Below are positions 43,036-52,164 of a stretch of DNA of 55,076 nt, piece by piece. Numbering within the stretch: position 1 is the first letter of the stretch; each line of letters begins with the position of its first letter. A model generated the notes under the pieces. It saw nothing but the letters and a program-made list of their open reading frames with translations, was not told where the DNA came from and searched no databases. The stretch lies in assembly GCA_030536575.1 (NCBI GenBank), contig JAUNPS010000023.1, forward strand, positions 16,672-71,747, written 5' to 3'. A program made the position numbers and the translations under genes. The DNA is from Eubacteriales bacterium (GTDB taxonomy: Bacteria > Bacillota > Clostridia > Lachnospirales > Lachnospiraceae).

Positions 43036-44952
43036 CTAAATCCGAACCCTCTCCAAATTCTCCATCCACATCCTCACACACCCATCACTCGGCATCCTCA
43101 AATCCCCCCTCGGCGAAACCGCCACCGACCCCACCTTCGGCCCATCCGGCAAACACGACCGCTTAAACTGCTGCGCAAAAAACCTCCGGTAAAACGTCCT
43201 CATCCACTTCATAATCGTCTCACAATCATACATCCCCGCGAACGCAATCTTCGCAATCCGATACAGCTTCCCCGGCTCATACCCAAACCGCAAAATATAA
43301 TACAAAAAGAAATCATGCAGCTCATAAGGCCCCACCAGATCCTCCGTCTTCTGCGAAATCTTCCCATTCTCCGGCGGAAGCAGCTCCGGACTCACCGGCG
43401 TATCCAGCACATCCAAAAGCACCCCGCTCAGCACCGCATCCCCGCAAGTATCCGCATAATACCGCACCAAATGCCGCACCAACGTCTTCGGCACCGACGC
43501 ATTCACCGCATACATCGACATATGATCGCCATTATACGTCGCCCATCCAAGCGCCAGCTCCGACATATCCCCGGTTCCGATCACCAGCCCGCCGGACTGA
43601 TTCGCAATGTCCATCAATACCTGCGTCCGCTCCCGCGCCTGCGCATTCTCATAAGTCACATCATGCACCGCCGGATCATGCCCGATATCCCGAAAATGCG
43701 TCATCACCGCTTCCCGGATATCCACCTCCAAAAGCTTCGCCCCCAGCTTCCTGGTCAACTCGCAGGCATTCGTATACGTGCGGTCCGTGGTGCCAAAGCC
43801 CGGCATCGTCACCGCCGTAATCTTCTCCCGCGGAATCTTCAGCATATCAAAAGCCTTCACCGTCACCAGCAGCGCCAGCGTAGAATCCAGTCCGCCCGAA
43901 ATCCCAACCACCGCATTCTGGCATCCCGTATGCTCCAGCCGCTTCCGAAGCCCCAACGCCTGAATCGACAAAATCTCCTCGCACCGCCTGTCCCTGTCCT
44001 CTTTTCCGGACGGTACAAAAGGCGCCGGATCAAAAGAACGGGTCAGCTTCGTCTCCACCGGAGTCAGATGAAAACTCACCGTCCGGTACTCCTCATCCGC
44101 AGGCGCACCATAAGTGGTCATCCTCCGGCGCTCCGCTCGCAGCCGCCGGATATCCAGCTCCCCATAAATCGTCTGATTCTCAAACCGGGAAGACTCCTTT
44201 AACACCACACCGTTTTCCGCAATCAGATTATGCGCCCCAAAAACCAGATCCGTCGAAGACTCCCCGTCCCCCGCATCCGCATAAATATACCCGCAGACCA
44301 GCCGCGCCGACTGCCCGCTCACAAGCTGCGTCCGGTACAGATCCTTTCCGGTCACTTCATCGCTGGCCGACAGATTCACGATCACGGTCGCCCCCGCAAG
44401 GGCATGCCCGATACTGGGCGGATTCGGCACCCAGAGGTCTTCACAGATTTCCGCCGCCACGGTCAGCCCATTCACTTCCGGGCATTGGAAGAGCAATTTA
44501 CTGCCGAACGGAACCGTCTGGCCCTCAAATTCCACATTTTCCGGTTTCTCGTTTCCGGGGGTGAAATGCCTTGCCTCGTAAAATTCGGAATAGTTGGGGA
44601 GGAAACGCTTTGGCACCAGTCCCAAAAGCCTGCCGTTATTGACCACAGCCGCCACATTGTACAGCTTTCCGTCCTTCTCCCAGGGCAGTCCCACGAAAAC
44701 CAGGGCATCCTTCCCTTTCGACAGAAACAGAATCTGATGCAGGCCCTTTTTCGCCTCCGAAAGCAGAAGCTCCTGCCAGAAAAGGTCGCTGCAGGTATAG
44801 CCTGTCATGCAAAGCTCCGGAAACACAATGATCTTCGCACCGCCCGCAATCGCCAGCTCCATTTCCCGGCAAATCTGCTTCGTATTATAGACGCAGTCCG
44901 CCACTCTGATCTTCGGCGTCACCGCCGCCACTTTCACAAATCCGTCCAGCAT
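43036..44952 (-). CDS. nadE: Glutamine-dependent NAD+ synthetase
   Basis: A 638-residue two-domain enzyme. The N-terminal nitrilase-type amidase domain (about residues 1-280) has its catalytic Glu in 'IIVFPELCMTGYTCSDLF', Lys in 'LVPKRFLPNYSEFYEARH' and Cys in 'TVAAEICEDLWVPNPPSIG'. The C-terminal synthetase has the P-loop 'VVGISGGLDSTLALLVTVKA', then 'TMPGFGTTDRTYTNA' and 'LVIGTGDMSELALGWATYNG'. It amidates nicotinic acid adenine dinucleotide using ammonia channelled from glutamine, the last step of NAD synthesis. It is the last gene of the eight-gene minus-strand run, 12 bp after hslO, with AGGAGG before the start. Confidence 0.96.
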   Translation of the reverse strand: MLDGFVKVAAVTPKIRVADCVYNTKQICREMELAIAGGAKIIVFPELCMTGYTCSDLFWQELLLSEAKKGLHQILFLSKGKDALVFVGLPWEKDGKLYNVAAVVNNGRLLGLVPKRFLPNYSEFYEARHFTPGNEKPENVEFEGQTVPFGSKLLFQCPEVNGLTVAAEICEDLWVPNPPSIGHALAGATVIVNLSASDEVTGKDLYRTQLVSGQSARLVCGYIYADAGDGESSTDLVFGAHNLIAENGVVLKESSRFENQTIYGELDIRRLRAERRRMTTYGAPADEEYRTVSFHLTPVETKLTRSFDPAPFVPSGKEDRDRRCEEILSIQALGLRKRLEHTGCQNAVVGISGGLDSTLALLVTVKAFDMLKIPREKITAVTMPGFGTTDRTYTNACELTRKLGAKLLEVDIREAVMTHFRDIGHDPAVHDVTYENAQARERTQVLMDIANQSGGLVIGTGDMSELALGWATYNGDHMSMYAVNASVPKTLVRHLVRYYADTCGDAVLSGVLLDVLDTPVSPELLPPENGKISQKTEDLVGPYELHDFFLYYILRFGYEPGKLYRIAKIAFAGMYDCETIMKWMRTFYRRFFAQQFKRSCLPDGPKVGSVAVSPRGDLRMPSDGCVRMWMENLERVRI

Positions 44953-44964
44953 GTTCCGTTCCTC

Positions 44965-45843
44965 CTATCGGCTCTTTTTCAGAAGCGCTTTTAATTCCTC
45001 CACGGAGAAGGTGTAGTTCGTGTTGCAGAAATGGCAGTTTACTTCAATTTCTTTGCCATCGTCAATCATGCTTGTCAGCTCCTTTGCGCCGACGCTGATG
45101 AGGGCTTTCGAAACCCGTTCCTTCGAGCAGTTGCAATGAAATTTCGTCGGTAAGGTTTCATTGATTTCAAGTCCTAGGTCGCCCAGAAGCTCTTCCAGAA
45201 TCTGTTCCGGCGTCATCCCGGCGTCCAGCATGGCCGTCACAGGCCGAACCGCGATAAGTTTCTGCTCCAGCGTCTCAATTACCTTTTCTTCCGTATAAGG
45301 CATAAGCTGAATGATAAACCCGCCCGCCTGTTTTACCGTATTATTCTTTTCCATCAGGACGCCCAGTCCCACTGAAGACGGTACTTGTTCCGACGCAGCA
45401 AAATAATAGGTCAGATCTTCCGCAATCTCTCCCGTCTGAAGCTCCGTCTGCCCCACATACGGCTCTTTCAGCCCCATATCCTTAATCACATACAGCGTGC
45501 CGGGGCCTACCGCGCCGCCCACATCCAGCTTCCCCGCCAGATTCGCCGGGAGCATCACCCCCGGATTTTCCGCGTAGCCTTTCACATTTCCAGCGGAATC
45601 CGCCGTCACCGTCAGGCCACCGATCGGCCCCTCGCCCTTAATCTGAAGGGTCAGAATATCCTTTTCCCCTTTCATCATCACGCCCATCATCCCTCCGGCG
45701 GTCAGAAGCCGGCCCAGGGCGGCCGTGGCGACCGGGCTTGTGTTGTGGGCTTTCCTGGCTTCCTCCACAAGTTCTCTGGTAGTAGCCGCGAATGCGCGGA
45801 TCTGGCTGTCCGCCGCGGTTGCTCTTACAATATAGTCATTCAT
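44965..45843 (-). CDS. hslO: Hsp33 redox-regulated chaperone
   Basis: A 292-residue Hsp33. It starts 'MNDYIVRATAADSQIRAFAA', continues 'TSPVATAALGRLLTAGGMMG' and 'GVMLPANLAGKLDVGGAVGP', and ends with the zinc-redox domain 'FHCNCSKERVSKAL' and 'VNCHFCNTNYTFSVEEL' (C-x-C and C-x-x-C). Oxidation of these cysteines releases zinc and turns on the chaperone. The start is set by AAAGGAAAAG. Its first bases overlap the end of the methyltransferase gene by 8 bp, so translation is coupled. It lies in the argF-nadE run. Confidence 0.95.
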   Translation of the reverse strand: MNDYIVRATAADSQIRAFAATTRELVEEARKAHNTSPVATAALGRLLTAGGMMGVMMKGEKDILTLQIKGEGPIGGLTVTADSAGNVKGYAENPGVMLPANLAGKLDVGGAVGPGTLYVIKDMGLKEPYVGQTELQTGEIAEDLTYYFAASEQVPSSVGLGVLMEKNNTVKQAGGFIIQLMPYTEEKVIETLEQKLIAVRPVTAMLDAGMTPEQILEELLGDLGLEINETLPTKFHCNCSKERVSKALISVGAKELTSMIDDGKEIEVNCHFCNTNYTFSVEELKALLKKSR

Positions 45844-46615
45844 GTTCTTTTCCTTTCTCCCTTGCAATCACCAAAACCCTCTCACTGTCCTCCCCCGGCG
45901 CTTCCTTCGAAAACCCATCATAAACCGCCAAAAACTCCATCCCCGCCTCCCGCAGACACGCCTTCACCTCATCCATCTCCCACGCCCTCTCCACATGCGT
46001 CTCCTGGTATCTCCGGTAAAGCCCGCTCTCCTCCCGCATAAAAATCGTCAGGTCATACTCATTCATCCGTTCCTCTTCATAAAAAGCATTCTCCCAGATG
46101 AAACTGCTCTCCTCCCGGTTCTCCGCGATCACGCAGTCCCCCAGCACCTCCCGAAACTTATACGGCGTATTCAGGTCAAACAGAAAAATCCCGCCCGGGT
46201 CCAGATAATTATTCACCAGCCGGAACACCTGGCACAGCTCCTCCTCCTCCAGAATATAATTCAGGGAATCGCAGACACTCACCACCGCACGCACCGTCCC
46301 ATAAAGCTCAAACTCCCGCATATCCTGCTGCAAATACAGGATATCATGGCCGCTCGCTTCCCGCTTTTCCAGGGCAACCTCCAGCATATCCGCCGAAAGA
46401 TCCACGCCAATGCAGTCGTATCCCTTCCCCGCCAGCAGCTCCGTCAGGCTGCCCGTCCCGCAGCCCAGATCCAGCACCAGCCCGTCTTCAATCCCATATT
46501 CCCCAAGAACGCCGCAAATATACGCGCACCATTCCTCATAGGGGACATTGTCCATAAAAAGGTCATAAACCGAAGCGAAAGCCTCATAGCTTCCGTTTTC
46601 CTCATTGTTTCCCAT
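45836..46615 (-). CDS. SAM-dependent class I methyltransferase
   Basis: A 259-residue methyltransferase. The N-terminal 'YEAFASVYDLFMDNVPYEEW' is typical of the Methyltransf_25 group. Motif I is 'GLVLDLGCGTGSLTELLAGK' (about residues 45-64), with 'YDCIGVDLSADMLEVALEK' (about 66-84), 'ILYLQQDMREFEL' and 'PGGIFLFDLNTPYKFREV' after it. The substrate is unknown. It is tightly linked to dusB (15-bp gap) and hslO (8-bp overlap); that linkage suggests housekeeping, possibly RNA or small-molecule methylation. Confidence 0.9.
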   Translation of the reverse strand: MGNNEENGSYEAFASVYDLFMDNVPYEEWCAYICGVLGEYGIEDGLVLDLGCGTGSLTELLAGKGYDCIGVDLSADMLEVALEKREASGHDILYLQQDMREFELYGTVRAVVSVCDSLNYILEEEELCQVFRLVNNYLDPGGIFLFDLNTPYKFREVLGDCVIAENREESSFIWENAFYEEERMNEYDLTIFMREESGLYRRYQETHVERAWEMDEVKACLREAGMEFLAVYDGFSKEAPGEDSERVLVIAREKGKEHE

Positions 46616-46630
46616 TCAGCCAATCTCTCC

Positions 46631-47590
46631 TTACAGGTATTCTTCCAACAGCTCCTCTAACTCCTCAAACGTCTCCAGCTCATTGACTCTTCCCCGCAGC
46701 TTCGAACAATGCGGCAGCCCCGTCGTATACCAGGCCACATGCTTCCGCATTTCCCGCATCGCCGTATGTTCCCCGCAATGCGCAATATGCAGCCTGCAAT
46801 GCCGCAGAATCATCTCATGAATCTCCCGCTTCTCCGGCCTTGGAAGCTTCTCCCCCGTCTCCAGATAATGGGAAATCTCCCGGAAAATCCACGGATTCCC
46901 CCTTGCCGCCCGGCCAATCATCACCGCGTCGCACCCGGTCTCCTCCATCATAGCCTTCGCCGTCTCAGGCGAAACCACGTCTCCATTCCCAATCACAGGA
47001 ATCGAAACCGCCTCCTTCACCTGGCGGATGATCTCCCAGTCAGCTTTCCCGGAATAATACTGCTCCCTCGTCCGCCCATGCACCGCAATGGCCGCGGCTC
47101 CCGAATCCTCAATAATCTTCGCCACCTCCACCGCATTCACATGGGCATCGTCGAACCCTTTCCGGATCTTAACCGTCACAGGCTTCTTCGTTGCTTTGGC
47201 CGTTTTCGTAACAATTTCCCGGATCAGGGCCGGGTTCTTCATCAGCGCCGAGCCCTCGCCATTATTCACAATCTTCGGCACCGGACACCCCATATTCAAA
47301 TCCAGCAGATCAAAAGGCCGCTCCTCAATCTGCTTCGCCATCTCGCTGATGATCTCCGGGTCAGACCCGAAAAGCTGAAGGGAAACCGGATTCTCCCCCG
47401 GCGCAATCTCCAGCAGGTTCAGCGTATTCTTATTATGGTAAGCAATCGCCTTCGCGCTGACCATCTCCATACAGATCAGCCCCGCCCCCTGCTCCCGGCA
47501 GAGAAGACGAAATGGCAGGTCAGTAACCCCTGCCATCGGCGCCAGCACACATGGATTGGAAAGCTCCACATTCCCGATTCTAACCTTCAT
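46631..47590 (-). CDS. dusB: tRNA-dihydrouridine synthase
   Basis: A 319-residue FMN enzyme reducing uridine to dihydrouridine in tRNA D-loops. Motifs: 'NPCVLAPMAGVTDLPFRLLC' near the N-terminus, the catalytic Cys in 'LDLNMGCPVPKIVNNGEGSA', 'KPVTVKIRKGFDD', 'AIAVHGRTREQYYSGKADWE', 'IPVIGNGDVVSPETAKAMME' and 'AVMIGRAARGNPWIFREIS'. The start overlaps the DUF6145-like gene by 11 bp. Member of the argF-nadE run. Confidence 0.96.
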   Translation of the reverse strand: MKVRIGNVELSNPCVLAPMAGVTDLPFRLLCREQGAGLICMEMVSAKAIAYHNKNTLNLLEIAPGENPVSLQLFGSDPEIISEMAKQIEERPFDLLDLNMGCPVPKIVNNGEGSALMKNPALIREIVTKTAKATKKPVTVKIRKGFDDAHVNAVEVAKIIEDSGAAAIAVHGRTREQYYSGKADWEIIRQVKEAVSIPVIGNGDVVSPETAKAMMEETGCDAVMIGRAARGNPWIFREISHYLETGEKLPRPEKREIHEMILRHCRLHIAHCGEHTAMREMRKHVAWYTTGLPHCSKLRGRVNELETFEELEELLEEYL

Positions 47591-47915
47591 AGCTTTCTCC
47601 CAAAAAGAAAACCTTATAATACATTTCCAATGCTTCCATCAGCTCCTGCTTCTCGCTCTGAAGCTCCTTAATGCGCAGGACGCTGCCGATTTCATCGTAG
47701 TCGAAATCATTTTCCTTCGCTTCCGTGCGAAAATGCAGGTTCCCCTGTTCGTCGTATTCCAGCATCAGAATGCCGCCGATCTCCTGCGTATAGAGGACGC
47801 ACAGAATCTGCAGCTCATCTTTCACACTATCCGGAAGGGCTGCAAAATCCGGATTCAGATAATATTTTTCTTCATAGCGGCTTGCCCCGCAAAGCACCAC
47901 GTTCTTCTGCTCCAT
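47580..47915 (-). CDS. DUF6145-like small protein
   Basis: A 111-residue acidic protein of unknown function ('VVLCGASRYEEKYYLNPDFA', 'EIGGILMLEYDEQGNLHFRT', 'YDEIGSVLRIKELQSEKQEL'). I recognise it as the conserved small gene found between birA and dusB in Lachnospiraceae, annotated DUF6145. It has no membrane segment or known motif. Gap to birA is 11 bp and overlap with dusB is 11 bp, so it is part of the operon. Confidence 0.75.
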   Translation of the reverse strand: MEQKNVVLCGASRYEEKYYLNPDFAALPDSVKDELQILCVLYTQEIGGILMLEYDEQGNLHFRTEAKENDFDYDEIGSVLRIKELQSEKQELMEALEMYYKVFFLGESYEG

Positions 47916-47926
47916 CTTCCCATCTC

Positions 47927-48904
47927 CTATACATATCCGTAAACGCCGCGCACGGAAACCTCCCCGGCATAAACGGCCCGGATGCCTTCTTCCGTCTCTA
48001 CCAGAAGTTCGCCCATTTCATTGATTCCCAGAGCCGTCCCAGTGTATTCGTGGCCGGGTTCCAGGACGCAGACTTTCTGATTCCGATTCACCAGAAGGGC
48101 CTGATACGCCTCCTGAAGCTCCACCAGGTCGCCGGTTCGGATAAAGGATTCATAGCATGTCTCAAACTGTTCCATGCATTTCGCAATCAATTCCGCCCGG
48201 TCAATCGTTTTTCCGGCTTCCAGTCTCAGGGACGTGGCCACGCTTCGGATTTCCTCCGGGAATTCGGTCATATTGACATTAATCCCAATCCCGATAACCA
48301 GGTAATGGATTCCCAGCATTTCCGCGCTCATTTCCGTCAGGATTCCGCAGATTTTCTTTCCGCCGATCACCAGGTCGTTGGGCCATTTGATCTGGACGTC
48401 CAGATTCAGAAGCTCCCGGCAGGCCCTGGCCGCCGCAAGTCCCATGACCAGCGTCAGCATCGAGGCCTTTTCCGGACGGATATCCGGCCGCAGCAGCAAG
48501 GTCATGGCAATGGCCGTCCCTTTCGGCGTCGACCACCCCCGCCCTCTCCGGCCCTTTCCGGCCTCCTGCTTTTCCGCCAGAACCAGGGTACCGTGGGGCG
48601 CGCCCTCCTCCGCCAGCTTTTTCGCATAATTATTCGTGGAATCGATGGTGTCCAGACAATACAGCTTCCGCCCGGCCCATTCCGTTTTCAGAAAGCTCTC
48701 GATGGCTTCCCCGGTCAGAATATCCGGGCTTTCCGTCAGGCGATAGCCCCTGTTCGAAACGGCTTCAATCTGATAGCCCTCGGTTTTTAACTGATTAATC
48801 GCCTTCCACACAGCCGTCCTGGATACGCCAAACCGCTCGCAGAGTTCCTGGCCGGAGACGAATTCCCCGGATTCCCGCAGGATTTTCAAGATTTCACTCT
48901 TCAT
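47927..48904 (-). CDS. birA: Bifunctional biotin-protein ligase / biotin operon repressor
   Basis: A 325-residue BirA. The N-terminal winged helix 'SGQELCERFGVSRTAVWKAI' (residues 17-36) is followed by 'YQIEAVSNRGYRLTESPDIL'. The ligase has 'LDTIDSTNNYAKKLAEEGAP', the biotin-AMP loop 'AGKGRRGRGWSTPKG', 'IQIKWPNDLVIGGKKICGIL' and an SH3-like C-terminus. It attaches biotin to carboxylases and can repress biotin genes. No biotin-synthesis or uptake gene is nearby, so targets are in trans. The start overlaps the small membrane-protein gene by 4 bp. Confidence 0.95.
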   Translation of the reverse strand: MKSEILKILRESGEFVSGQELCERFGVSRTAVWKAINQLKTEGYQIEAVSNRGYRLTESPDILTGEAIESFLKTEWAGRKLYCLDTIDSTNNYAKKLAEEGAPHGTLVLAEKQEAGKGRRGRGWSTPKGTAIAMTLLLRPDIRPEKASMLTLVMGLAAARACRELLNLDVQIKWPNDLVIGGKKICGILTEMSAEMLGIHYLVIGIGINVNMTEFPEEIRSVATSLRLEAGKTIDRAELIAKCMEQFETCYESFIRTGDLVELQEAYQALLVNRNQKVCVLEPGHEYTGTALGINEMGELLVETEEGIRAVYAGEVSVRGVYGYV

Positions 48905-49185
48905 ATTCCCAGCCCCTCCAATCCGGCAATGCTCAGGAAAAACAGGACAAACAGTGCCAGGGACATTGCCCCTAAGAACCCGCCCAGCACATATTCATCC
49001 TTCCGCAGGCGCAAAACGGACAGCACCGCATTCATCACCCCGCCGATCCCGCAGGACAGGAGCAGGGCAAGCGGCGCATATTCCTCATGGAAAAAGAAAA
49101 TTCCCGCGCAGACGAAAAGCAGCAGTCCGGCAAAAGCCCCAAGCAGTTCGAACTCCCAGGTTCCCCGTTCTCGTTTTTCTTTCAT
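48901..49185 (-). CDS. Small membrane protein of unknown function
   Basis: A 94-residue protein. After a charged start MKEKRERGTWEFELLGAF come three membrane helices at about residues 13-31, 35-55 and 65-88 ('LLLFVCAGIFFFHEEYAPLA', 'LLLSCGIGGVMNAVLSVL', 'GAMSLALFVLFFLSIAGLEG'). It is not recognised as a family. The ATG at 49185 is used; a TTG at 49191 lies closer to AAAGG and is an alternative. It is between argF (15-bp gap) and birA (4-bp overlap). Confidence 0.7.
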   Translation of the reverse strand: MKEKRERGTWEFELLGAFAGLLLFVCAGIFFFHEEYAPLALLLSCGIGGVMNAVLSVLRLRKDEYVLGGFLGAMSLALFVLFFLSIAGLEGLGI

Positions 49186-49200
49186 TCGCAATCAGACCTT

Positions 49201-50190
49201 TCAGGCTCCCAGGGTGGCCGCCATCACTGCTTTGATGGTATGCATCCGGTTTTCCGCTTCTTCGAAGACAATGGATTTTTCGGACTCAAAGACTTCGTCG
49301 GTCACTTCCATGTCGGTGATGCCGAATTTTTCGTAGATTTCTTTGCCGATCTTGGTCTTCAGGTCGTGGAAAGCGGGCAGGCAGTGCATGAATACGGCGT
49401 TTTCACCGGCATTGTCCATAATGGCTTTCGTCACTTTATAGGGACTTAATTCCTGAATCCGGCTCGCCCATACTTCATCCGGCTCGCCCATGGATACCCA
49501 TACATCCGTGTAAACCACGTCGGCGCCTTTCGTACCTGCCATGGCGTCTTCGGTCAATGTAATCGTCGCGCCGGTTTCTTTCGCAATGTTCCTGCAATAT
49601 TCCACCAGCTCCTCATTCGGGAAATACGCCTTCGTCGTGCACGCGACAAAGTTCATGCCAAGCTTCGCGCAGCCAATCATCAGGGAATTCCCCATATTAT
49701 AGCGGGCATCCCCCATATATGCCAGCGTGCGGCCCTTCAGGTCGCCGAAATGTTCCCGGATCGTCAGCATGTCCGCTAAAATCTGGGTGGGATGGTACTC
49801 GTTCGTCAGGCCGTTCCACACCGGAACACCGGCGTATTTCGCCAGTTCTTCCACGATTTCTTGGCCGTAGCCCCGATACTCGATTCCGTCGTAGAGGCGT
49901 CCCAGCACCCGCGCGGTGTCCGCAATGCTTTCTTTCTTCCCAATCTGCGAACCCGTGGGATCCAGATAGGTCGTCCCCATCCCCAGATCGTGAGCCGCCA
50001 CTTCGAAGGAGCAGCGGGTGCGTGTGCTGGTCTTTTCAAAAATCAGCGCAACATTTTTCCCATGAAGGGTGTCGTGGAGGATTCCTTCTTTTTTCTTCTT
50101 TTTATAGTCTGCCGCCAGATCCAAAAGTCCGGTGATCTCTTCCGGCGTGAAGTCTTTCAGTGTCAAAAAATTGCGTCCTTTTACGTTCAT
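49201..50190 (-). CDS. argF: Ornithine carbamoyltransferase
   Basis: A 329-residue enzyme that makes citrulline from ornithine and carbamoyl phosphate. Motifs: the carbamoyl-phosphate loop '[16 protein letters not shown]' (about residues 52-67), '[20 protein letters not shown]' (about 127-146), '[10 protein letters not shown]' and the active-site Cys in '[13 protein letters not shown]'. It could serve arginine synthesis or, in the reverse direction, the arginine deiminase route. No arc genes are in view, so synthesis is preferred. GGAGAAC precedes the ATG. It has its own promoter (50236-50264) and heads the eight-gene run. Confidence 0.95.
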   Translation of the reverse strand: MNVKGRNFLTLKDFTPEEITGLLDLAADYKKKKKEGILHDTLHGKNVALIFEKTSTRTRCSFEVAAHDLGMGTTYLDPTGSQIGKKESIADTARVLGRLYDGIEYRGYGQEIVEELAKYAGVPVWNGLTNEYHPTQILADMLTIREHFGDLKGRTLAYMGDARYNMGNSLMIGCAKLGMNFVACTTKAYFPNEELVEYCRNIAKETGATITLTEDAMAGTKGADVVYTDVWVSMGEPDEVWASRIQELSPYKVTKAIMDNAGENAVFMHCLPAFHDLKTKIGKEIYEKFGITDMEVTDEVFESEKSIVFEEAENRMHTIKAVMAATLGA

Positions 50191-50235
50191 GTGCGTTCTC
50201 CTTTTCCGGTCGTAGGGCCTGTCATTTTATCTTTC

Positions 50236-50264
50236 ATCTTACTATACTTTCTCCGAAAATACAA
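50236..50264 (-). promoter_or_regulatory. Promoter of argF and the downstream run
   Basis: TTGTAT (50259-50264), 17-bp spacer, TAAGAT (50236-50241) on the minus strand, 45 bp before the start codon. TATAGT at 50241-50246 is an alternative -10 but has no matching -35. Confidence 0.5.
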
Positions 50265-50280
50265 GACGAAAAGAATCCTC

Positions 50281-50419
50281 TACTGTTCACTCGTACCTCG
50301 TTCTAGTAACAAATCGCAGGCTCATTTTAAGTTTTGCTTCGCAAAAAGAGCCCGCTCACACCTGAATCACGTTCTTACGTACCTGAGCAGCTAAGTGCTC
50401 AGGTACTGTCTGAACAGTA
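50281..50419. repeat. Dispersed palindromic repeat, full copy 2
   Basis: A 139-bp copy bounded by TACTGTTCA (50281-50289) and TGAACAGTA (50411-50419). It contains the same TTTTGC-TTC-GCAAAA and TACCTGAGCA-GCTAAG-TGCTCAGGTA hairpins as copy 1, with a few substitutions and one inserted A. It lies between the divergent argF and small-protein promoters. Confidence 0.85.
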
Positions 50420-50429
50420 TCAAGAGTCC

Positions 50430-50459
50430 TTGTAACTTTCCGGGCTTCTGTGCTATAAT
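50430..50459 (+). promoter_or_regulatory. Promoter of the small protein and aldolase genes
   Basis: TTGTAA (50430-50435), 18-bp spacer, TATAAT (50454-50459). It begins 10 bp after the palindromic repeat. Confidence 0.65.
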
Positions 50460-50510
50460 AGGGGCAAAGGTTTTGGGGGAAATCCATATTTTATGAAAGG
50501 AGAAGGTCTT

Positions 50511-50675
50511 ATGACACAGTTACATTTTGAAGATGAAGAAACCGAGCTTTACTATAAGAAAATGCGCCGGAATCTCGGCATCGGCCATCCCAGCCACTGG
50601 GACAGCCAGGAGGTCGTCACCCGACAGGACGTTGACCAGTACGTAAAAGATGCCAAGAATATCCTGGCCTGCTAG
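50511..50675 (+). CDS. Small hypothetical protein upstream of the aldolase gene
   Basis: A 54-residue soluble protein (MTQLHFEDEETELYYKKMRR to 'QYVKDAKNILAC'), acidic start and basic middle, no known motif. AGGAGAAGG lies just before the ATG at 50511, which is preferred over an ATG 18 bp upstream that is part of the ribosome site. It is cotranscribed with the threonine-aldolase-like gene 13 bp downstream. Codon use matches its neighbours, so it looks real. Confidence 0.65.
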   Translation: MTQLHFEDEETELYYKKMRRNLGIGHPSHWDSQEVVTRQDVDQYVKDAKNILAC

Positions 50676-50688
50676 AGGAGACAAAACC

Positions 50689-51714
50689 ATGCTGCATTTC
50701 GACAGTGATTATATGGAAGGAGCGCATCCGCTCATCCTTCAGAAACTCTCAGAAACGAATCTCATCCAGACATCCGGCTACGGAACCGACGACTACTGCG
50801 CCAGCGCCAGAGCCAAAATCCGCACGGCCTGCCATTGCCCCGACGCCGAAGTCCACTTTCTGGTAGGCGGCACCCAGACGAACGCCACCGTAATCAAAGC
50901 CCTCCTGCGCTCCTACGAAGGCGTCTTCGCTGCCGACACCGGCCACATCAGCCAGCACGAAGCCGGAGCCATTGAAGCCGGAGGTCATAAAGTTCTGACT
51001 TTGCCGCACCATTTCGGAAAAATTTCCGCGGCTCAGGTGGAAAACGCGATGGAAGCCTTCCATTCAGACGAAAACCACGACCACATGGTACAGCCTGGCA
51101 TGGTCTACATTTCCCACCCCACCGAATACGGCACCCTTTACACCAAAGACGAGCTGGAAGCCCTAAGCGCCGTTTGCCGGAAATACCATCTTCCGCTTTT
51201 CCTGGACGGTGCGCGGCTAGGTTACGGGCTCGCAGCAGCACAGACCGACGTTACTCTGGAAGTCCTTGCACAAAATTGCGACGTCTTCTACATTGGCGGT
51301 ACGAAAGTGGGGGCAATGTTCGGCGAAGCCGTAGTAATTCCAAATCCCGGCCTGATTCCCCACTTTTTCACCCTGATCAAACAGCAGGGCGCGCTCCTCG
51401 CCAAAGGGCGGATTCTGGGAATCCAGTTCGACGTCCTTTTCACGGATAACCTCTATGAAACGATTGCAGGCCACGCCCTGAAAATGGCGGACAAGCTGAA
51501 AAAAGGCTTTTCCGAAAAAGGCTATCCCTTCTACATGAAAACGCCGACAAACCAGCAGTTCGTCATCCTGACGAAAGAAGAAATGGAACGCATTTCCTCC
51601 TTCGCCACGTTTTGTTTCTGGGAGAATCTGGCGGATGGCCGGACGGTGGTGCGCTTTGCCACGAGCTGGGCCACGAAGGAAGAGGACATTGACCAGCTTC
51701 TCGCCCGGATATAA
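50689..51714 (+). CDS. ltaE: Low-specificity L-threonine aldolase-like PLP enzyme
   Basis: A 341-residue PLP enzyme of the beta-eliminating lyase/threonine-aldolase family. It starts 'MLHFDSDYMEGAHPLILQKL'. The PLP phosphate site is 'LVGGTQTNATVIKALL', the stacking His is in 'DTGHISQHEAGAIEAGGHKV', the Asp in 'LPLFLDGARLGYGLAA' and the Schiff-base Lys in 'YIGGTKVGAMFGEAVV'. It cleaves threonine or related beta-hydroxy amino acids to glycine and an aldehyde. GAGGAGAC precedes the ATG. It ends 3 bp before the stop of the convergent MerR gene. Confidence 0.9.
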   Translation: MLHFDSDYMEGAHPLILQKLSETNLIQTSGYGTDDYCASARAKIRTACHCPDAEVHFLVGGTQTNATVIKALLRSYEGVFAADTGHISQHEAGAIEAGGHKVLTLPHHFGKISAAQVENAMEAFHSDENHDHMVQPGMVYISHPTEYGTLYTKDELEALSAVCRKYHLPLFLDGARLGYGLAAAQTDVTLEVLAQNCDVFYIGGTKVGAMFGEAVVIPNPGLIPHFFTLIKQQGALLAKGRILGIQFDVLFTDNLYETIAGHALKMADKLKKGFSEKGYPFYMKTPTNQQFVILTKEEMERISSFATFCFWENLADGRTVVRFATSWATKEEDIDQLLARI

Positions 51715-51717
51715 CCT

Positions 51718-52137
51718 TTAGAATTCTTTATCCCGGTAATCGGCCCAGTCAGGCAGGGGCGTCCCTGCTTCCTGGGCTGTTTTGATGTCCGAATAGTAGT
51801 GCAGTTTCCGTTCCACATGCTTTAAATCTTTCTGCATTTTTTCGATCTGCGCGGTCACTTCCGCCTTCTGCTCGTTCAGCAGATCCAGAATTGCGTCGAC
51901 GCATCCGGTTTCTTTTTCTTCATAAGAAAAGAACGTCTGCAATTTTGCTATGGACATGCCCGTTCCTTTAAAACAACAAATGGTCCGCAGGCGATTAATA
52001 TGCCCGTCTGTGTAAATGCGCTGCCCGCTTTCCGTTCGCCCCACATTGGTCAGAATTCCCATATCCTCATAATAACGCAGGGTGGAAGCCGGGAGATTGA
52101 ACATCTTGGAAACTTCCTTAATCGTATAAGTCTTCAT
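51718..52137 (-). CDS. MerR-family transcriptional regulator
   Basis: A 139-residue regulator. The N-terminal winged helix 'YTIKEVSKMFNLPASTLRYY' and 'EDMGILTNVGRTESGQRIYT' is followed by a dimerising coiled coil (about residues 85-120, 'NEQKAEVTAQIEKMQKDLKH'). Two adjacent Cys (C54-C55) and one near residue 79 are not arranged as a known metal site; the group resembles regulators of stress or aldehyde response. It is divergent from an aldo/keto reductase. The operator between them at 52165-52195 is a perfect palindrome in a 19-bp spacer, so it is expected to activate that gene by DNA distortion. Confidence 0.93.
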   Translation of the reverse strand: MKTYTIKEVSKMFNLPASTLRYYEDMGILTNVGRTESGQRIYTDGHINRLRTICCFKGTGMSIAKLQTFFSYEEKETGCVDAILDLLNEQKAEVTAQIEKMQKDLKHVERKLHYYSDIKTAQEAGTPLPDWADYRDKEF

Positions 52138-52164
52138 AAAAACCTCCCAAGGAAAAATTTTTTC

